A stretch of 64,000 nt of DNA from contig NC_050102.1 of the NCBI RefSeq assembly GCF_902167145.1, positions 10,106,850 through 10,170,849 of the forward strand, read 5' to 3'. This stretch comes from Zea mays. Lineage: Eukaryota > Streptophyta > Magnoliopsida > Poales > Poaceae. Of the stretch, positions 57,332 through 64,000 are shown piece by piece. The notes under the pieces were generated by a model, which searched no databases, was not told the origin of the DNA, and saw only the letters and a program-made list of their open reading frames with translations. Position 1 is the stretch's first letter, and each line of letters opens with the position of its first letter. Position numbers and translations under genes: made by a program.

Positions 57332-60300
57332 ATGAGAGGCCTTATTTGGAATTGTCAGGGTTTGGGTCGTGATTCTAAGTTTGATTTCCTGAGGGAAATC
57401 ATTAAGGAAGAAAAAATTGATTTCATTGGTTTACAAGAAACTAAAAAAGATCATTTTAATGATTCTCTTCTGTCCTCGCTCGCGGGTAGCAAGCTTTTTG
57501 CCTGGTTCTCCTCTCCTCCCAATGGGAGATCGGGAGGTCTTTTAGTGGGTTTTAATTCTGAGGTGTTTGATGTTAGAGAATTTGATGCGGGTGAATTCTT
57601 AACTCGCTCCCTTGTCCTCCACAGAGAAAAAAATTTTATCTGGAATTTCGTTAACGTTTATGGGGCTGCCCAAAATGAGCACAAATCTCGCTTTCTCAGT
57701 GAATTGTCTGCTGTTTGCTCGAGAAGCCAGGTCCCCATGCTTATTGGTGGTGATTTCAATATTCTCAGGAAAGCTGAGGAAAAAAATAAACCTGGTACCC
57801 TCAGCAAATGGAGTTTTATGTTCAATAGCATTATAGATCATAATGGTCTAGTTGAATTTGATCTGAAAAATAGACTATACACGTGGTCTAACAATCGTAA
57901 TGATCCTACTTTTGAAAAACTTGACAGATTTTTGGCCAGTCCTGACTGGGATCTTGCTTATAATAATATTAGTGTTATCGGGTTAAATAGATCCTTTTCG
58001 GATCATGTTCCCCTTTGCCTTCACACTGATTCCCTGCCCATGGTGCGTAAGGATTTTCGTTATGAGCTGTGTTGGAAGATTAGGCCTGATTTTCACAAAT
58101 TAGTGGAAAATGTTTGGACTCTTCCGGTTGGTGTGTCCAACAGTCTTGATGTTTGGAAAATAAAATTGAAACGTTTGCGTCAGAAGCTTAAAGGTTGGAA
58201 CAGTAATGTGGTAGGTCACTACAAAAAGTTGAAGAAAAACTTGATTGAAAAAATTGATATTCTGGATAAGGCCAGTGAGTCGTCTGGCCTTTCGGAGGCT
58301 GACAGATATATGAAATTAGATTTGGAGTCTAATCTCAGGAAGATTGTGGATGAGGAAAACATTAGCCTTAGACAAAAAGCTAGGGATAAATTCTTATTAG
58401 AGGGTGATGAGAATTCCAAGTATTTTCATTTGATGGCTAGACACAAAAAAAGGAAGTTGAAAATCTTGACTCTTTCTCACGGTGATATTGTGGCTCATGA
58501 TGACCATGGAATTAATCAGCTGGCGACTTCCTTTTACAAAAATCTCTTTGGTCCTTCCCGTGATTCGAATATTTCTTTGAATAACCTGGACATGAAACAG
58601 CTGGGGGAGGGTGATAGAATTCTGCTCACCAACCCCTTTTCTTTGGAAGAGATCAAGGATGTGGTGTTTGCTTTGAAACACAATAGTGCTCCGGGCCCCG
58701 ATGGCTTCCCTTCTGAATTTTTTCAGGAATTTTGGGATGTGATCAAAAGTGATCTGTTCTATCTCTTTAAAGATTTTCATGATGGCTCTCTCAACATTGA
58801 AAGACTTAATTTTGGTATTGTCACTCTTATTCCTAAGGTCCCTGATGCGACTGATATTAAAGCTTTTCGCCCAATTTGCTTGCTTAATGTTTGCTACAAA
58901 ATCATTACCAAAGTTCTTACTAACAGATTGGCTCGTTGCATTACTTCTGTGATTAGTGACCTTCAATATGGGTTTATAAAAGGAAGATATATTATGGATG
59001 GTGTTCTTTCTTTGCATGAGATTATTCATGAAGTTAAACGGAAGAAACAGAATGGGGTTATTTTCAAAGTCGATTTTGAAAAAGCCTATGACAAGGTTAA
59101 TTGGAATTTTCTTCATAAAATGATGATAAAAAAAGGGTTTGGAGATTTATGGAGTGATTGGGTTTTGAAGACTGTGAAAGGTGGCAAAGTTGCTATCCGA
59201 ACTAATGATGTGGTTGGGCCCTACTTTAAAACTCATAAAGGTGTTCGCCAAGGTGATCCTTTCTCCCCTCTCCTTTTTAATGTGGCTGCTGATGGTCTTG
59301 CTTGTCTGATCCAAAAAGCCAAGGATGAAGGTGTTATCAAAGGCCTTATTCCTCATATTGTCACTGGTGGCTGCTGTTGTCTTCAATATGCAGATGACAC
59401 CATTTTTCTGTTTCAGGATGATTTGGAAAATGCTAGAAATTTGAAGTTTATTCTTTGCATCTTTGAACAGATTTCTGGCTTAAAAATTAATTTTCATAAA
59501 AGTGAAATTATTTGCCTGGGAAATGCCTGCAATAGAGAACATCTATATGCTGATATCTTCACTTGTCCTCCCAGTGGTCTTCCTATGAAATACTTAGGGG
59601 TTCCTATTGATAACAAAAAATTGTGCAAATCTTTGTGGGATCCCATTGTTGGAAAGGTTGAGAATAAATTGGGCTCCTGGCAAGGTCGGTTCCTTAGTTT
59701 GGGTGGCCGGTTAGTCTTGCTTAACAGCAGTCTCACCAACGTTCCCTTGTATATGCTTTCTCTATATAAATGCCCCAAAGCTGTGTTAAAAAAAATGGAT
59801 ATCTTCAGGAAAAGATTATTATGGCAGGGAGGGCATGATCAGAAAAAATTTCATTTGGCTGCTTGGAACTTAGTCTGCTCCCCTAAAAATATGGGCGGTC
59901 TTGGTGTTTTGGATTTGCAAAAAATGAATGAAGCTTTGTTGGCTAAATGGATTTGGAGACTAGAAAATACTAGTGGTTTGTGGCAATCCATTATAAAAAG
60001 CAAATACATTAAGAATAAACCTATTATTTCGGTGAAGGATAGACCTTCAGATTCTCATTTCTGGAAAGGTATTCTCTCGGTTCGAGACAAATACTATAAA
60101 TACTGTAAAATAAAGATTGGTGATGGTAAGAGTTCCAGTTTTTGGAAAAATATTTGGTGTGGCAATATGACGCTGGCTGACAAATACCCTAATTTGTTTG
60201 AGGTGGCTTATGACAAAGATATCACTGTTCATAAGGTTGTCTCCTCTAATTTTCAGTTGCTGACTTTCAGAAGAAGACTTATTGGTGCTTTAGGTGAGGC

Positions 60301-60991
60301 CTATAGTGACCTTATGGATCAGTGTAGCCAGGCCTCGCTTTCTGGAAATGCTGATTCTTCAAATTGGTTGTTGGGTTGCAAAGGTTATTCGGTAAAATCT
60401 TTTTACAAAATGTTAAATAATTCCAGAATTGTGGTTCCTGTGAATTTTATGTGGAAAACCAGACTTCCGCAAAAAATTAAAGTGTTCTTATGGTTGGTCA
60501 GAAATAATAAGATTTTGACCAAAGACAATTTGGTAAAAAGGCACTGGCATGGGAATACGGCCTGTAACTTTTGTGGATTATTAGAATCCATAGATCACCT
60601 ATTTTTTCATTGTCCTGTGGCCAGATTCATTTGGAGAATCATCCAAATTGCTTTCAAATTGTCTTCTACCCCAAAAAACTCAGCTGACCTCTTTGGTCCC
60701 TGGATTGACAGTTTTCATAATCCTGAAAAGAAGCTGATTCTTTTTGGATGTGGTGCTGTTATTTGGGCTATTTGGCGTACTCGTAATGATTGCTGCTTCA
60801 ATGCTAGACTGATTGATGATCCATCTAATGTGATTTTCTCCTGCTGTTATTGGATTGATGCTTGGTCTATTCGACAGACAAAGAAGGGAAAAAGACTGGT
60901 GGAACAAGGAAGCCGCAGAATTCGAAAGATAACAAGTGATATCTACAGCAAGGCCCATGGTTGGAAGCCGGTTGACAGGCGTCTCCAGTGA
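57332..60991 (+). CDS. LINE ORF2 protein: endonuclease and reverse transcriptase, 1219 residues
   Basis: It carries out target-primed reverse transcription. The N-terminal apurinic-type endonuclease has WNCQGLG (Asn7), LQETK (Glu36), GGDFN near 145 and SDHVPL near 227, so the catalytic residues appear intact. Reverse transcriptase spans about residues 450-740: APGPDGFPSEFFQ, FRPICLLNVCYKI, FKVDFEKAYDKVNW, GVRQGDPFSPLLFN and the catalytic YADD at 686-689. A zf-RVT domain lies near 1020-1110 (CNFCGLLESIDHLFFHC). No RNase H domain was recognised. No frame break is present. It starts with MRGLIWN directly after the ORF1 stop plus one codon (TAA ATC ATG), so re-initiation or readthrough is likely. 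Confidence 0.93.
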   Translation: MRGLIWNCQGLGRDSKFDFLREIIKEEKIDFIGLQETKKDHFNDSLLSSLAGSKLFAWFSSPPNGRSGGLLVGFNSEVFDVREFDAGEFLTRSLVLHREKNFIWNFVNVYGAAQNEHKSRFLSELSAVCSRSQVPMLIGGDFNILRKAEEKNKPGTLSKWSFMFNSIIDHNGLVEFDLKNRLYTWSNNRNDPTFEKLDRFLASPDWDLAYNNISVIGLNRSFSDHVPLCLHTDSLPMVRKDFRYELCWKIRPDFHKLVENVWTLPVGVSNSLDVWKIKLKRLRQKLKGWNSNVVGHYKKLKKNLIEKIDILDKASESSGLSEADRYMKLDLESNLRKIVDEENISLRQKARDKFLLEGDENSKYFHLMARHKKRKLKILTLSHGDIVAHDDHGINQLATSFYKNLFGPSRDSNISLNNLDMKQLGEGDRILLTNPFSLEEIKDVVFALKHNSAPGPDGFPSEFFQEFWDVIKSDLFYLFKDFHDGSLNIERLNFGIVTLIPKVPDATDIKAFRPICLLNVCYKIITKVLTNRLARCITSVISDLQYGFIKGRYIMDGVLSLHEIIHEVKRKKQNGVIFKVDFEKAYDKVNWNFLHKMMIKKGFGDLWSDWVLKTVKGGKVAIRTNDVVGPYFKTHKGVRQGDPFSPLLFNVAADGLACLIQKAKDEGVIKGLIPHIVTGGCCCLQYADDTIFLFQDDLENARNLKFILCIFEQISGLKINFHKSEIICLGNACNREHLYADIFTCPPSGLPMKYLGVPIDNKKLCKSLWDPIVGKVENKLGSWQGRFLSLGGRLVLLNSSLTNVPLYMLSLYKCPKAVLKKMDIFRKRLLWQGGHDQKKFHLAAWNLVCSPKNMGGLGVLDLQKMNEALLAKWIWRLENTSGLWQSIIKSKYIKNKPIISVKDRPSDSHFWKGILSVRDKYYKYCKIKIGDGKSSSFWKNIWCGNMTLADKYPNLFEVAYDKDITVHKVVSSNFQLLTFRRRLIGALGEAYSDLMDQCSQASLSGNADSSNWLLGCKGYSVKSFYKMLNNSRIVVPVNFMWKTRLPQKIKVFLWLVRNNKILTKDNLVKRHWHGNTACNFCGLLESIDHLFFHCPVARFIWRIIQIAFKLSSTPKNSADLFGPWIDSFHNPEKKLILFGCGAVIWAIWRTRNDCCFNARLIDDPSNVIFSCCYWIDAWSIRQTKKGKRLVEQGSRRIRKITSDIYSKAHGWKPVDRRLQ

Positions 60992-62821
60992 CATTTTGCT
61001 GCTGCTCATGCATCTTTTGCTTCTGGATGTATACAGCGTGTCTGCTTTTGGTAGATAAAAACTAGCGTTCTTGTCATTCCTGGTGATGTGATGTTCCCGG
61101 CTGCTTTTGGGGCATATCCTTTGTAGATATTCAGTGTTATCTGTTAGACTGTCGGTCTTTTGTTGGTTGACCGTATTCCTTCTGCTGGGTTTAATGCTTT
61201 GTGTAGCTGATATTGTGGTAGGCTTATCGGCTTGTGTCTGTTGGTTTGTCGTGATTCCTGTAAGAACTATGTTTGGTTTCTATTTCTTAATGAAATAGGG
61301 GGTATCCCATTGTCAAAAAAAAGACTTGAGGTTTAGTTGAGATTTTATTGGGGTTTTGTCAAATGAGCAAATCTGATAGAAACCTATCCATAAGGTGGGT
61401 CAGCTCATGCAAGAAGTTGCAATGCTGCCAAGATAGCTTCTAATCCAGAGATTTACTCCAAAACCTCTCCCAAACAAGTGAAGGCAAGGATAAACTCAAA
61501 ACTCAAACTAGAGGGGTTGAGAAGAGAACAAGCAAATCAAAGACCCAATTCCAAATCAAAGACCCAATTCCATCGGATTTGACATGAGAAGTAAAACCAC
61601 GGGAACTAAGTGTGGTTACGGCCACACTTCCTCACAAATCCATAGTCTTAGATGCCATGGTTCAAAAACACCTAAGGATCTCCAAGCTAGAAATAAAAGA
61701 GATTACAAAACAAAGCGAAGGAAGATGAGAGTGTTAAAGAGATAGCTGAAACAACCATCACACTTTCCTATTTATAGAGAGTTATTCTACTTCCTTAAAC
61801 TACTTCTAGATACATAGAGTCTATCTACTTAGCTAGAGACAAAATGGACCAACTCTTGGGAAATTGATCTAACGACCACACGTTCTTCATGAAGTTGCTT
61901 TGCCTCGACACACCCTTTACGATGATGCCACATGCTGCCTCTGATTTTGAGGCTCAACCACTGAAACCACCATGGGTAGCATACCCCGTATGTGTCCCCA
62001 CGTCCTAGACACGTGTCCCTCCGGTCTGCGACCGCATTGGCGACATGATCCGCTCATCCACGTCCTCACACCTGTCAGCGTCCCAAGGTGTCAGCTACCA
62101 CGACTAGTCACCCAGCTTCTCTAGTCCCTCAGTCATGACTCGGCACTCGTCCTTCACCGCTCTCGGTCCATCGACACGAACTCGCATGACCTTCACCTTC
62201 GCTATCGACTATCATCTTCTAACTGCACACCTGCACACCACAAGCGAAGAAACATGGTTGCATAACACACACTCGTGCCCTGATTAGTCCACGCAACTGA
62301 ACCCAAGCCACTACTTTTGACAAAAACTCTTCACAACCCAAACAACAAGTGCACATATCAACCTTGTGTTCATAGTCTTCTTGATCGTTCTCATGGATGT
62401 ATTAGTTATGCAGGCACGTGGTAGCTGCGACAATCATCTTTTGCTTGTCCATAGAGTAACTTGGCTTCTTTAGGAATATACGCCCACTTCATTTTCTACA
62501 TACCAAATGTGCAAATGATTAAAATGATCTTGCTCAACATTTGGTGTAGGACCCCTTCTCTAGTTAGGAACATGATAACTTTCACCCTTGTATGGAGCTA
62601 AGTAGCCTGACCTATTGGGATATCCTGTGTCATTGGTATCATATTTTTATAGGGCAATGCAATAAAGTACAAATAAGTAGCACAATGTGACAGTACACAT
62701 TAACATCATGAAATTGAAAAGTCAGAATATCATATAAAATATTCATTTTACATAGGGTAGGGTGTGGAAACAAGTCCTCATCATGCTCCAACGCATGCAA
62801 CAAGACACTAGTATCATGCAT

Positions 62822-63320
62822 TCATCATGATTCGATGGTGCAGGATGTTGGCCGATCGTGCTCGCCGGTGATGCTCCATAATTACCATCTTCGAACATCC
62901 AATCTTCCCCCAAAGTGACCGTCGCTGCCCCTTGGAACCATGCTAGGGGTTCACTGTCGTCAACCTGAACAACACCATTGTATTGCACGGCGTGAGCAGG
63001 AATGTCGACGCCAACAATGTCTTCACCATGGACAAAGGTAGTGTTTCCCCTCGCCTAGGCGGCTACCAGCGTGGCGGCTTGGCTTGCAGCCAGTGCGGTA
63101 CCATGCCCTCTTGTCTGGGTGGATTCCTACAAGGCAGCATGCACAACCCCTATTGTGGCGGTGTGGCAAACCCCGATCGAGGTGGCATGGTGAGCCCCAT
63201 GCGCGGCAGCATGCCCAACCCTAGCCGCGGTGGCATTGCCTCGCACTAGGCCTGATGCGGTGGCGTTGCCCCATCCTAGGCTCCGGGCGGCATGGTGAAG
63301 TTCCCCACCGGCGGCATGGT
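62822..63320. other. Degenerate repeat-rich segment beside the Harbinger remnant
   Basis: Both strands are partly open. Plus-strand reading (62983-63249) is Gly/Met-rich (GGMVSPMRGSMPNPSRGG). Minus-strand reading is Met/Pro-rich (MPPRLGLGMLPRMGLTMPP) and is followed by DSEPLAWFQGAATV. The minus-strand version, lying upstream of the transposase, may be a remnant of the second Harbinger protein, whose N-terminus is often Pro-rich. I do not recognise it with confidence. The repeats follow a loose GGCGGCATG pattern. Confidence 0.3.
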
Positions 63321-64000
63321 TGTAACCCCATAAAAGCCATCAATTAAAATAATAAATTTAGATATTATATTAATTAGGGTAATAAATTTTTTTAGTGTTT
63401 AATTATTTATTTGCATCGTTTTCTTTGCATGCGCTTGATTTCTTATCGGATGTTTAATATCAATTCATTTTAAAAGAGATACTAGTAATTAAATAATAAT
63501 TAAGAAATATAGTAATTATTAGTCTAAAAATAAGTATTCTATTTATAAACATTTTTGGTGAATTTTTATGACTTTTTGAGCTCTTTAAATAATCATTTCA
63601 GAATTTAAAAAAAACTACACAGCCGGCCGACCCACTAGGGGCCCATGCCCCAACCCTAAACCTAGCACCGCGCGCGCTGGCTTTTCCAGCCACCGCCGCC
63701 TCCCTCACTTCTCTCTCTCTTCTCTCTTCTCTCTCACCGCTCTCTCACTCCTCTCTCTCTCTCTGCTCCCTCACGATTCGCTGCTTGCACACGCGCGCAG
63801 CAGGCCACGTCGCGCGCCAGGCCGGCTCCTCCGCGCCGAGCGGGCCCACCGGCGGCCCCACCGCGACGTCGCGGCGCCTTGCCCTGCACCGGCCATCCCG
63901 CGCGCCTCAGGCCGACGCTGCCGCGCCGAGCGAGCGAGCTCAAGCCGAGCGACTCCGATCGTTCGCTTCGTTGATTAATGGAGCTCTTCACGCGACCGTT
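63321..64000 (+). repeat. Probable 5' part of another gypsy LTR, cut by the window end
   Basis: TGTAACCCCATAAAAGCC at 63321 is like the starts of Tekay-like LTRs. The AT-rich stretch then the GC-rich stretch (63640 onward) repeats the layout of the other long LTRs here. The other end is outside the window, so neither element type nor orientation is proven. The open frame at 63734-63991 on the minus strand overlaps the microsatellite and GC-rich part and is not called. Confidence 0.4.
63709..63767. repeat. CT/GA microsatellite
   Basis: An imperfect CT-rich run (CTCTCTCTCTTCTCTCTTCTC and further CTCTCT blocks) directly precedes the GC-rich stretch, a place where LTR transcription often begins in grass elements. 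Confidence 0.85.

Larger units (their letters stand above)
54842..61321 (+). mobile_element. Full-length L1-type LINE (6480 bp) with perfect 16-bp target duplication
   Basis: AGACTTGAGGTTTAGT occurs at 54826-54841 and 61322-61337. The element has a GC-rich 5' region (54842-55399), ORF1, ORF2, a 330-bp 3' untranslated region and a short A-run (about 61315-61321). Both ORFs are open. It is inserted in the solo LTR on the plus strand, opposite to that LTR. Open ORFs, intact 5' end and exact duplication suggest a recent insertion. Confidence 0.95.
54425..62374 (-). mobile_element. Solo LTR (copia-like, about 1454 bp) inserted in the Harbinger gene, itself split by a LINE
   Basis: It starts TGAAGGATCGAATAGGC at 54425 and ends GTTCATA at 62374, with GTCTT duplications at 54420-54424 and 62375-62379. 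The start resembles Sirevirus-like LTR edges (GGGGGGTGAATGGG near 54454). A TATA box (CTATAAATAG on the minus strand, plus 61768-61777) gives the orientation. No internal region exists. The right end has two extra bases after TTCA, so the exact terminus is uncertain. Subtracting the LINE (54842-61321) and one 16-bp duplication leaves about 1454 bp. A small duplication (two copies of AATCAAAGACCCAATTCC) lies at about 61537-61573. Confidence 0.72.
54258..62821 (-). pseudogene. PIF/Harbinger transposase (DDE_4 nuclease) 3' half, split by a solo LTR and LINE
   Basis: The right part (62821-62380, minus strand) reads HDTSVLLHALEHDEDLFPHP. After a probable intron with an acceptor before 62640 it continues GYPNRSGYLAPYKG, SYHVPN, RRGPTP, a damaged KMKW segment, and MDKQKMIVAATTCLHN. 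The left part (54419-54258) reads KDFRKGDRNPEYMPTIPSRY, then MDRFHDDIAKAIFLSRSS and a TGA. When the insertion and one copy of its target duplication are skipped, HENDQED runs in frame into KDFRKGDRN. These are the C-terminal motifs of PIF/Harbinger transposases. Stops and shifts elsewhere, and absence of the upstream catalytic half, show that the gene is dead. Confidence 0.8.

Overview
The window looks like intergenic DNA from a large grass genome. The best guess is maize or a close relative in the Andropogoneae, based on a Sirevirus-type copia element, Tat-lineage and Tekay-like gypsy elements, a CACTA transposon and many nested insertions. I found no intact cellular gene, no rRNA or tRNA gene, no CRISPR array and nothing bacterial. 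Almost every coding stretch is transposon-derived. No novel non-transposon system could be supported.

Layout from left to right. Positions 1-8223 are the right part of a CACTA (En/Spm) element with genes on the minus strand. It carries a TNP2-type transposase, an accessory ORF, captured kinesin-like exons and a copia fragment. The CACTA sits in the downstream extra ORF of a minus-strand Tat-lineage gypsy element (8224-26460; 5' LTR 25940-26460). That element is also split by a plus-strand gypsy element (12186-20371, target duplication TTCCA) and a 199-bp MITE (9639-9837, CATAG). The Tat element lies inside the pol gene of another minus-strand gypsy element (26461-41936, 5' LTR 39094-41936). 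The leader of this last element is broken by a deleted gypsy element (29519-37858, CATGG), whose own 5' LTR holds a 3175-bp solo LTR (34509-37683, CCCAA).

To the right are a deleted Sirevirus (42398-46792, CTTAG), AT-rich non-coding DNA with a decayed LINE (about 48900-51590), and a Tat LTR fragment (51969-52615) flanked by a 30-bp direct repeat. Then comes a PIF/Harbinger transposase gene (54258-62821, minus strand), split by a solo LTR (54425-62374, GTCTT). That LTR contains a full-length L1-type LINE (54842-61321) with a perfect 16-bp target duplication and two open ORFs. The window closes with a probable start of another gypsy LTR (63321 onward).

The most distinctive points are: the intact LINE, whose ORF1 and ORF2 share one frame and are separated by a stop and a single codon; Harbinger coding sequence that reads through when the nested LTR and LINE are mentally removed; several LTR elements that lost most of pol by deletion but kept their target duplications; a gypsy polyprotein frame that runs through the polypurine tract into the LTR; and kinesin exons captured in the CACTA. 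Boundaries rest on terminal motifs, primer-binding sites and target duplications read by eye. Family names are inference from protein motifs, not database matches.
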